Under the pieces are notes generated by a model, which was not told where the DNA came from, did no database searches, and saw nothing but the letters and a program-made list of their open reading frames with translations. Below are positions 1 to 6,675 of a DNA stretch of 12,500 bases, piece by piece. Made by a program: the position numbers and the translations under genes. Origin of the DNA: Glandiceps talaboti. Its lineage: Eukaryota; Hemichordata; Enteropneusta; Spengelidae. Each line of letters begins with the position of its first letter. Within the stretch, counting starts at the first letter, position 1. Location: NCBI RefSeq assembly GCF_964340395.1, contig NC_135556.1:25822723-25835222 (forward strand), read 5' to 3'.

Positions 1-146
1 TGACGCTCAATATGACGCTAGCTGAATCTGAATCTGAATCTGACGCCAACTTTATACTCGTTATAAATATCGATACTAGTGTCAACTGTGTGTTTGTTGT
101 TAATTATGGTCTAGTTTAGATTTTGGTCAAAGAATAAAAAAAAAAG
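1..146 (+). promoter_or_regulatory. Putative TMEM33 core promoter and 5'UTR
   Basis: This stretch lies directly upstream of the first coding exon. A TATA-like TATAAATA sits at 62-69, 78-85 bases before the ATG, so transcription could start near 90-100 and leave a short leader of about 50 bases. TGACGC occurs three times (1-6, 13-18, 41-46); TGACG is the half-site core of CREB/ATF-type factors, but no full site is seen. CTGAAT is repeated three times in tandem from 22 to about 43. The bases just before the ATG are A-rich. The promoter role is inferred from position and the TATA-like box only; a further 5' exon upstream of the window is possible. Confidence 0.4.
106..114 (+). other. Minimal upstream ORF (ATG-GTC-TAG)
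   Basis: An ATG at 106 is followed by one sense codon and a TAG, ending 32 bases before the main ATG. If the transcript starts near the TATA-like box, this two-codon ORF would be in the leader and could lower or regulate initiation at 147. A second upstream ATG at 12 opens 35 codons in the same frame as the main ORF but stops at 117-119; it would matter only if transcription begins left of position 12. Both are read directly; a regulatory effect is inference. Confidence 0.3.
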
Positions 147-296
147 ATGCCAATAATTGAAGAGGTTACAGAGGATGAACCAGCTGGTGGTGGAAGTACA
201 TCAAATGAAAGACCAGCTGATGAAGGTAGTGCAGGTGGTACCGGTACCTCAACTAGTGGTTCTACAGGACAACCAAGAGGATGGCAAGCTGTTTCA
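147..296 (+). CDS. TMEM33: TMEM33 coding exon 1 (N-terminus, 50 codons)
   Basis: This is the first coding exon of the TMEM33 orthologue. It encodes residues 1-50, starting MPIIEEVTEDEPAGGG and ending GQPRGWQAVS, and closes on a codon boundary (phase 0) at TCA followed by the strong donor GTAAGT at 297. The start is supported by an A at -3 and an in-frame TAA at 135-137, which rules out extension unless there is an upstream exon. The segment is acidic at first and then rich in Gly, Ser and Thr, with no membrane segment, so it is probably a disordered tail. It is longer than the short N-terminus of vertebrate TMEM33 and carries no family signature itself; assignment rests on exact phase and frame continuity with exon 2. 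Reading past the donor gives only 11 more residues before a stop. Confidence 0.72.
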
Positions 297-581
297 GTAA
301 GTTTATCTGCTTCTAAGTTTTATGGATGCTGAACATAGAAGACTGGTTTTCAGTCGTCTAATATTGATATTCCAAAATCACTTACTATTTGCATATACGT
401 TTTCACTACTGAATTGAATGTCTATATCAACCTAGTATGCAAAGTGCAAAAGATAGCTAAATTTCTTTTATTGCTAATAGTAATATAGGAATGTACAAGT
501 ACAGCAGTTGTATAAAGGTACAGCAATGTGCCCACTTAGCCAGTTTGATGCACCACTGATGCACACAATTTCTAGTGAACA

Positions 582-610
582 CCCCCCCCCCCCCCCCCAC
601 CCCCACCCCC
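582..610 (+). repeat. C17 homopolymer with C-rich extension
   Basis: Seventeen consecutive C (582-598) are followed by A, five C, A and five C. On the minus strand this reads as three or more G runs, which meets the simple G-quadruplex pattern, with an i-motif possible on the plus strand. Because the transcript is C-rich, any effect would be at the DNA level. Length is likely variable between individuals and prone to sequencing error. Confidence 0.9.
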
Positions 611-939
611 GATTTGGTGTTAACTTATTGCTTATGTGGTGACTCATAAATAATCTAGTTTTCAGGGGAAATGCTGTTGTACAGGGAGTAGAAGAAACCG
701 CCCTTCTTTCCTCTTTGAATGAAAGGATCTAGTTTTTTCATCTGAGAGTAGGAATGTCATAGTAGAATTTGACTGTATTAAAGTAATAGCAAACATTACA
801 GCCATGGCAAGCACCGTGTGGCATTTCTGTCTTCTTAAAGTAATCACAGTAACATCAGTGATTATTATAAGTTTATTAAATCATTTCAGTTGATTTCTTT
901 GTTTCTGCAGATATAAAAAAAAATAAAGGTTGTCTATCT

Positions 940-1336
940 GCATTGAGCAAACCTGACACTTAGCTTTCCATGGCTGTATAACCCAGTACACTTAGCTTGC
1001 CATGCCTGTACAACTCTCTACACTTAGCCTTCCATGGCTGTATAACCCTGTATTGGTACTGAGCAAACACTACACTTAGCTTGCCATGCCTGTACAACTC
1101 TCGACACTTAGCCTTCCATGGCTGTATAACCTTGTACTGAGCAAATGCTACTTAGCCGGGTTTGTGTTAACTTAACACATTCCGCATCTAGAACCCACTA
1201 AGATCTTAGTCTATACTCAATGAAGGTGGCAATGACATTGTTTTCTGCCCATACATGCATACTGAGTTACTTAATACTGGGTACCAATACTGGGTTATAC
1301 AGCCATGGAAAGCTAAGTGTCAGGTTTGCTCAATGC
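940..1336. mobile_element. Foldback / inverted-repeat element with 49-bp perfect arms
   Basis: The arm at 940-988 (beginning GCATTGAGCAAACCTGACAC) is the exact reverse complement of 1288-1336 over 49 bases. Weaker similarity continues outward, with TTGTCT near 930 matching AGACAA near 1345. The ~299-bp interior contains further 32-bp repeats of the same arm sequence, which is typical of foldback-type elements and some non-autonomous DNA transposons. There is no open frame for a transposase, and I could not find a convincing target-site duplication. In the unspliced transcript the arms would form a 49-bp perfect hairpin. Classification as mobile is inference; it could also be a local inverted duplication. 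Confidence 0.65.
956..1150 (+). repeat. Alternating 32-bp A/B repeats inside the foldback
   Basis: Copies starting with ACACTTAG occur at 956, 988, 1020, 1072 and 1104. Two related types alternate: type A contains TTCCATGGCTGTATAACC and type B contains TTGCCATGCCTGTACAAC. Spacing is 32 bases except after the third copy, where an insert ending GGTACTGAGCAAACACT makes it 52. The insert's GAGCAAAC echoes the foldback arm. The order A-B-A-B-A implies duplication of an A-B dimer rather than of single units. Confidence 0.8.
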
Positions 1337-1541
1337 TTAAAAAGACAATGAACTATAAAAATCTTTTTGAAAAGAACAATGTAGATATAGATGACCATTC
1401 ATTACAATAATGACAAATACTCTACTATTTACAAAGATGAAGTGTGAACTGACAGTATACATCACAAACAAAGAGAGATAGAATCATATTTGTACTACTG
1501 TTTGTACTGATTGTTTTTGATCAATTTGTGTTGTTTTGTAG

Positions 1542-1636
1542 GAACATATTTCAACACACAAGATAGATACAGGATTATGGCTGTCAAGACTATTTACTGT
1601 AATGTGTTGTATTGTATTTATTATACCAATATTTGG
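1542..1636 (+). CDS. TMEM33: TMEM33 coding exon 2 (first transmembrane helix)
   Basis: This 95-base exon encodes residues 51-81 plus two bases of codon 82. It contains KIDTGLWLSRLFTV followed by a hydrophobic run ending PIFG. In the TMEM33 family the matching stretch is a conserved LDT-x-x-WLSRLFTV segment leading into the first transmembrane helix, here about residues 64-82. The acceptor is TTTTGTAG|G and the donor GG|GTAAGA, both good. Phase 0 on entry and phase 2 on exit fit exons 1 and 3 exactly. The WLSRLFTV core is the first clear family signature in the gene. Another frame is also open across this interval (1511-1831) but has no similarity to anything I recognise. Confidence 0.93.
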
Positions 1637-1973
1637 GTAAGAAAACTTCAATTAGATGCTTTTCATTTAATTGCTTTTTTTCAGTTTTTAAGTACATTAA
1701 TTGTAAAAAAAATTGACCATTTCAACTGTAACAAGTACCACAAAGACCAATATTTTGTTAAGATTTGCATGTGTTCACAGCTGAAAGAGGTGTCCATGGT
1801 TACATGGTTAGCTTTTTTACCCTTTACATAAGATAAAATAAAGTGAAAATTTGTATTGTGCCAAAATCCAAAAAGTTAATTCTTCTGAGCACTTCACAAA
1901 GCATAAAAATGAAAACAAAGTCTGTCTTTGAAAATACACAAACCAAAAAACATACACATGATAATTCTACTAT

Positions 1974-2041
1974 TGTTTGTTTGTTTGTTTTATTTATTTA
2001 CATGTCCTATGTGGGCTTACCAAGTGAACATTTCGTTCAAT
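1974..2041 (-). mobile_element. Possible 3' tail of a minus-strand retroposon
   Basis: Read on the minus strand, the bases just outside the satellite continue as unique sequence (TTGAACGAAATGTTCACTTG, then AAGCCCACATAGGACATG) and end in an A-rich tail of TAAATAAATA and CAAACAAACAAA type. This layout, a short body followed by a degenerate A-rich simple tail, is common for SINE or LINE 3' ends. GTGGGCTTA near 2010 also occurs in similar form in the satellite unit (CTGGGCTTA), so the satellite may derive from inside the element. No target-site duplication or reverse transcriptase was found, so this is a tentative reading. Confidence 0.3.
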
Positions 2042-3281
2042 ACAAATACATGTACCATATAAATTAAAGAGTTGCCACATCCAGCCCACTGGGCTTATAA
2101 GACACAAATACATGTACCGTATAAATTAAAGAGTTGCCACATCCAGCCCACTGGGCTTATAAGACACAAATACATGTACTGTATAAATTAAAGAGTTACC
2201 ACATCCAGCCCACTGGGCTTAGAAGACACAAATACATGTACCATATAAATTAAAGAGTTGCCACATCCAGCCCACTGGGCTTAGAAGACACAAATACATG
2301 TACTGTATAAATTAAAGAGTTGCCACATCCAGCCCACTGGGCTTATAAGACACAAATACATGTACCATATAAATTAAAGAGTTACCACATCCAGCCCACT
2401 GGGCTTATAAGACACAAATACATGTACCGTATAAATTAAAGAGTTGCCACATCCAGCCCACTGGGCTTATAAGACACAAATACATGTACTGTATAAATTA
2501 AAGAGTTGCCACATCCAGCCCACTGGGCTTATAAGACACAAATACATGTACTGTATAAATTAAAGAGTTACCACATCCAGCCCACTGGGCTTAGAAGACA
2601 CAAATACATGTACCATATAAATTAAAGAGTTGCCACATCCAGCCCACTGGGCTTATAAGACACAAATACATGTACCATATAAATTAAAGAGTTACCACAT
2701 CCAGTCCACTGGGCTTAGAAGACACAAATACATGTACTGTATAAATTAAAGAGTTGCCACATCCAGCCCACTGGGCTTAGAAGACACAAATACATGTACC
2801 GTATAAATTAAAGAGTTACCACATCCAGTCCACTGGGCTTAGAAGACACAAATACATGTACTGTATAAATTAAAGAGTTGCCACATCCAGCCCACTGGGC
2901 TTATAAGACACAAATACATGTACCGTATAAATTAAAGAGTTGCCACATCCAGCCCACTGGGCTTATAAGACACAAATACATGTACTGTATAAATTAAAGA
3001 GTTGCCACATCCAGCCCACTGGGCTTATAAGACACAAATACATGTACCGTATAAATTAAAGAGTTGCCACATCCAGCCCACTGGGCTTATAAGACACAAA
3101 TACATGTACCGTATAAATTAAAGAGTTGCCACATCCAGCCCACTGGGCTTAGAAGACACAAATACATGTACCATATAAATTAAAGAGTTGCCACATCCAG
3201 CCCACTGGGCTTATAAGACACAAATACATGTACCATATAAATTAAAGAGTTGCCACATCCAGCCCACTGGGCTTATAAGAC
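2042..3281 (+). repeat. 62-bp satellite, 20 complete copies
   Basis: Units start every 62 bases from 2042 (2042, 2104, 2166 ... 3220) with no length change. Each contains the palindrome TACATGTA, then AAATTAAAGAGTTGCCACAT, then the inverted repeat AGCCCACTGGGCT. Copies differ at only four places: CCG/CCA/CTG after TACATGTA, GTTG/GTTA, AGCCC/AGTCC and TTATAAG/TTAGAAG. The first site is CG in 6 copies, CA in 7 and TG in 7. GTTA occurs in copies 3, 6, 9, 11 and 13, and four of these also carry TTAGAAG, so variants are partly linked. Homogeneity points to recent expansion or ongoing gene conversion. It is intronic and non-coding. Confidence 0.98.
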
Positions 3282-3678
3282 ACAAAATAACAGTATAAAT
3301 ATACATATTGAAAATATTAATTATATTAATTAATACTATTAAAACAAACTATAAAACAAAGATAAGATAAAATGTATCAAAATTACCCTTTACCACAACA
3401 GAAGTTTAAACTCAACTACACAGTCACTTCTGTCTCAGAGAGTCTGGCACATGCACAGAAAGCACGTTTCCTTTTAAATATTTTTCTCCAGGAAGGTTAG
3501 CCACATGTCTCAATTCTAGCAAGGCTAATGACGACAGCCAATTATTACATTGTAACAATTCCTGACAATGCTGATGAGACATCAGTACAATTTAAGATTT
3601 GCAATGCTTCCAAAATTTGTTTGACTCTGTGAATACAAATGTTCATATATTTTACTTGTATTGTTTATTTGATTTCAG

Positions 3679-3866
3679 GCAAGCATATTCCTATGGTGCA
3701 TACCAAAGGGCGTTGATATGCAATGGACTGACAAGTGCTCTAAGGCTTCATCAACGATTACCAAGATTTCAAATGAACAGAGAATTCTTTGGCAGAATGC
3801 TATTGGAGGATAGTTGCCATTATCTGTTCTATTCTTTAATATTTGCCAACAGTTACCCCATCACAT
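3679..3866 (+). CDS. TMEM33: TMEM33 coding exon 3 (signature region, second membrane segment)
   Basis: This 188-base exon completes codon 82 and encodes residues 83-144 plus one base. It holds the strongest family signature: YQRALICNGLTSALRLHQRL (90-109), then LLEDSCHYLFYSLIF (123-137), then NSYPIT. Vertebrate TMEM33 has near-identical LTSALRLHQRLP and LLEDSCHYLLYSLIF segments. Family knowledge places the protein in the ER membrane and nuclear envelope, where human TMEM33 is linked to ER shaping through reticulons, to PERK signalling and to polycystin-2 calcium handling; yeast Pom33 acts at nuclear pores. The acceptor GATTTCAG|G is good. The donor, ACAT|GTATCC, is weak, but it falls where family similarity ends (after PIT); reading on gives only CIL and a stop. 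Exit phase is 1. Confidence 0.95.
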
Positions 3867-3871
3867 GTATC

Positions 3872-4243
3872 CTTTAAAATGATAGTTTATGGATATATAC
3901 ATCATAGGATTATAAATAGATGGGATAGACTTTAGAATGGTAGTTTATGGATATATACATCATAGGATTGTAAATAGATGGGATAGACTTTAAAATGATA
4001 GTTTATGGATATATACATCATAGGATTATAAATAGATGGGATAGACTTTAAAATGGTAGTTTATGGATATATACATCATAGGATTATAAATAGATGGGAT
4101 AGACTTTAAAATGGTAGTTTATGGATATATACATCATAGGATTATAAATAGATGGGATAGACTTTAAAATGGTAGTTTATGGATATATACATCATAGGAT
4201 TATAAATAGATGGGATAGACTTTAAAATGATAGTTTATGGATA
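3872..4243 (+). repeat. 58-bp tandem array, 6.4 copies
   Basis: Units start at 3872, 3930, 3988, 4046, 4104 and 4162, with a 24-base partial at 4220. Each contains AGTTTATGGATATATACATC and AAATAGATGGGATAGAC. Copies are almost identical; differences are AATGATAG/AATGGTAG, one TTAGAATGG and one GGATTGTAAA. The array begins five bases after the exon-3 donor, so the first copy forms the very start of the intron. Copies with ATGGTAGTTT offer a weak donor-like GTAGTT. Confidence 0.97.
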
Positions 4244-4717
4244 GATGTTCATGTAAGTATAAAATTAGAGAGTAAGAAACACAGCACAGTTTCACCTTCA
4301 GAGAATGTACCTTTACATTATGTATCTTACAGACTAATGCAAAACTAATTGGAAATTCTACTAGCCAGTTTGTGTGTCAGATAAATGATGATGAAATAGA
4401 CATTATCACATATTTTTATGATCTTATGGAAATTTGCCATTTCAGATAAACATATGTAATAATATCATATCCCCATGCCATGTGAGTTCAAGTGTGGAGT
4501 ATTGCACTGGTGCTTGCAGTGTGCTTGTTTGGCATACTCTAGGCATATACATAAGTATTTGGGTGGTTTTATGCAGCCATATATACTTACACGAGCATTG
4601 ATTCCACAAAGTTAACTCGGTCAATAAAGAGTACTATACTAATTTAGTCACTTTATTCACCTGCACGTGGAAGTATGGGTGCAGAGAACACTGCAAGCAC
4701 TTGTGCAAATACCCCAA
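4244..4717. other. Intronic spacer, no feature supported
   Basis: Unique AT-rich sequence with no exon, RNA gene or clear repeat. A 60-codon minus-strand frame (4442-4624) has no recognisable motif. A CACGTG lies at about 4664, just before the next array. The last 80 bases become CA/GC-rich and may include a decayed edge unit, as CACTTGTGCAAATACC resembles the array's CACTTGCACTCAC. Confidence 0.6.
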
Positions 4718-5536
4718 GTACACCACACTTGCACTCACGTGTCATGGGGACCAGGGGTTCTGTTGTAGTACACCACACTTGCACTCACGTGTCATGGGGA
4801 CCAGAGGTTCTGTCATAGTACACCACACTTGCACTCACATGTCGTGGGGACCAGGGGTTCTGTCGTAGTACACCACACTTGCACTCACACGTCATGGGGA
4901 CCAGGGGTTCTGTCATAGTACACCACACTTGCACTCACGTGTCATGGGGACCAGGGTTCTGTCATAGTACACCACACTTGCATTCACGTGTCATGGGGAC
5001 CAGGGTTCTGTCGTAGTACACCACACTTGCACTCACGTGTCATGGGGACCAGGGTTCTGTCGTAGTACACCACACTTGCACTCACGTGTCATGGGGACCA
5101 GGGGTTCTGTCGTAGTACACCACACTTGCACTCACGTGTCATGGGGACCAGGGTTCTGTCGTAGTACACCACACTTGCACTCACACGTCATGGGGACCAG
5201 GGGTTCTGTCGTAGTACACCACACTTGCACTCACACGTCATGGGGACCAGGGTTCTGTCGTAGTACACCACACTTGCACTCACGTGTCATGGGGACCAGG
5301 GGTTCTGTCGTAGTACACCACACTTGCACTCACACGTCATGGGGACCAGGGTTCTGTCGTAGTACACCACACTTGCACTCACACGTCATGGGGACCAGGG
5401 GTTCTGTCGTAGTACACCACACTTGCACTCACACGTCATGGGGACCAGGGTTCTGTCATAGTACACCACACTTGCACTCACACGTCATGGGGACCAGGGG
5501 TTCTGTCGTAGTACACCACACTTGCATTCATGCATG
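4718..5536 (+). repeat. 50/49-bp minisatellite with 99-bp higher-order period
   Basis: Sixteen full units and one partial begin GTACACCACACTTGCACTCA at 4718, 4768, 4818, 4868, 4918, 4967, 5016, 5065, 5115, 5164, 5214, 5263, 5313, 5362, 5412, 5461 and 5511. The length difference is GGGG versus GGG in CCAGGGGTTCTG. From 5065 onward units alternate strictly 50, 49, 50, 49, giving a 99-bp dimer. Since 99 is divisible by three, a frame stays open across 5037-5537 as a 33-residue protein repeat; that frame begins at GTG rather than ATG, has no family resemblance and is treated as a by-product. Eight units carry CACGTG. Variants at TGTCGTAG (CG 11, CA 4, TG 1) fit CpG decay. Confidence 0.97.
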
Positions 5537-6489
5537 AGGAACTATATATGATTTCAGTGTTCTTTGTCCAGCCAACAGAACGTATGCAGTAATATAACTT
5601 TTTGTTCAATTTTCAAAAGGAAGGGTACAGTATTGTTTATGAACAACTTACTCTCAAGTGTTTTTTTTGTATCGCACCGAAAAATTTGTGTCAATCAATG
5701 GCTTTATAAGTACACTTTCTAACTTATGCTGACAATGTACATGTCCCTTGACTGATTTCATTCAAATATTCGGGATTGATTATCTATTATTAATTATCTC
5801 ATATGCCTGATTCCTTATTAAAAATTGATTTCCCATTTCCCCATTTCATGTGTTGCTCATTTTGATTGTTCTCAAATGACTTCTGGCTGATTTCTCTCTG
5901 TTCTCCCCTCTCTAGACACCGTTCCATCCATACCTCATCTCTAGATACCCTTTCCTCATCCAACTACCGTTCAATTGTTCATTTCATAGATACTCCTTTC
6001 CTGTCATTATTTATTCACTCATTCATTCATTCATTCATTCAATCTGTTCCACTCCCCATCCTGATAGAGCATCTGGCTTATCTGTTGCATGACTAGCGCC
6101 CTCTATGTCAGTTTTTTAAAGGGAGTTGGTTTTCTTGTACGTTGTAGGACTTAAAAATTACACATTTGAAGAAAAAAAAATAGATTCCAACTTCACTAGT
6201 ACTACACATTGAAAGGTTTAACTTTGTGCTTTGTGTGATGAAGTAGACATGATATGTATAAACACACGCACCAAAGCTAAGGTTGGGTATTTGCTGTGAC
6301 TATTTTTACACCCTTGTAGTGTTTATGAAAAGTGTTGCTTTATATAGTAACTTGGATATTCATAACTGTAACTTACATTTTTGTAGGATATTTGAATAGT
6401 TCATCATCTTATATGTTCATTGTTTTCTGAAAATTGGAAGTATGCTTCAGATGTATGTTCAAGAGTGTAATGTGTATGTGTGTGTCTTT
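5537..6489. other. Intronic spacer with a short ATTC microsatellite
   Basis: No exon or RNA gene is supported. Five tandem ATTC units occur at 6021-6040 within a pyrimidine-rich stretch of about 5880-6060 that also repeats TCTCTAGA followed by CACC or TACC. An A9 run lies near 6172. Open frames here are short and made of the simple repeat. Confidence 0.7.
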
Positions 6490-6675
6490 GTATGTATGTA
6501 TGTATGTATGTATGTATGTATGTATGTATGTATGTATGTATGTATGCATGTATGCATGTATGCATGTATGCATGTATGTATGTATGTATGTATGTATGTA
6601 TGTATGTATGTATGCATGCATGCATGCATGCATGCATGCATGCATGTATGCATGTATGTATGTATGTATGTATGT
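6490..6675 (+). repeat. Compound (TATG)n/(CATG)n microsatellite
   Basis: About 185 bases of uninterrupted tetranucleotides: TATG from 6490, alternating TATG-CATG from about 6540 to 6575, TATG again, then a block of about eight CATG (6615-6646), then TATG to 6675. The CATG block is its own reverse complement over 32 bases and could extrude a cruciform; the array alternates pyrimidine and purine only in part. Several long frames on both strands (Tyr/Met/Cys/Val on plus, His/Ile/Thr on minus) are produced by the repeat and are not genes. Confidence 0.98.

Larger units (their letters stand above)
297..1541 (+). other. TMEM33 intron 1 (1,245 bp, phase 0)
   Basis: The intron runs from GTAAGT at 297 to TAG at 1539-1541. 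A good branch-point candidate, TACTGAT (1505-1511), lies about 31 bases before the acceptor and is followed by a T-rich tract. Contents are a C tract at 582-610, a foldback element at 940-1336 and otherwise unremarkable AT-rich DNA. A 17-base palindrome (TGTGTTAA, C, TTAACACA) sits at 1163-1179 inside the foldback loop. No coding exon is visible in 297-939 or 1337-1541; a 61-codon minus-strand frame at 662-847 has no recognisable features. Confidence 0.8.
1637..3678 (+). other. TMEM33 intron 2 (2,042 bp, phase 2)
   Basis: The intron runs from GTAAGA at 1637 to TTTCAG at 3673-3678. Its middle 1,240 bases are a 62-bp satellite (2042-3281), preceded by a T-rich segment that may be a retroposon tail. 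The left flank (1637-1975) and right flank (3282-3678) are AT-rich with no supported exon. The right flank starts with a run of A/T-only sequence around 3290-3350, and a branch-point-like TTGAC lies near 3621, about 55 bases before the acceptor. Confidence 0.85.

Noticed and set aside
1511-1831. 106-codon plus-strand frame overlapping exon 2
   Set aside because: It is in a different frame from the TMEM33 signature and runs through both splice sites into the intron.
1843-2067. 74-codon frame entering the 62-bp satellite
   Set aside because: Low-complexity Lys/Thr composition from AT-rich DNA, with no recognisable domain.
2042-2103. tRNA-derived or small RNA gene within the satellite unit
   Set aside because: The AGCCCACTGGGCT stem is short and no A-box/B-box pair or cloverleaf could be drawn.
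2042-3281. CRISPR array (regular repeats with palindromes)
   Set aside because: The whole 62-bp unit is conserved with no unique spacers, and the setting is an animal intron.
5037-5537. 166-codon open frame with a 33-residue repeat
   Set aside because: It begins at GTG, is made wholly of the 99-bp repeat dimer, has no known domain and lies inside an intron. The open frame follows from 99 being divisible by three.
5989-6060. Possible TMEM33 exon 4: one frame reads SFPVIIYSLIHS, resembling the FPVLLFSLLH stretch that follows exon 3 in vertebrates
   Set aside because: The nearest acceptor (CATAG at about 5988) gives the wrong phase for joining to exon 3, the match dissolves at once into the ATTC microsatellite, and no donor follows. 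It is probably chance in a T/C-rich repeat, but transcript data could settle it.
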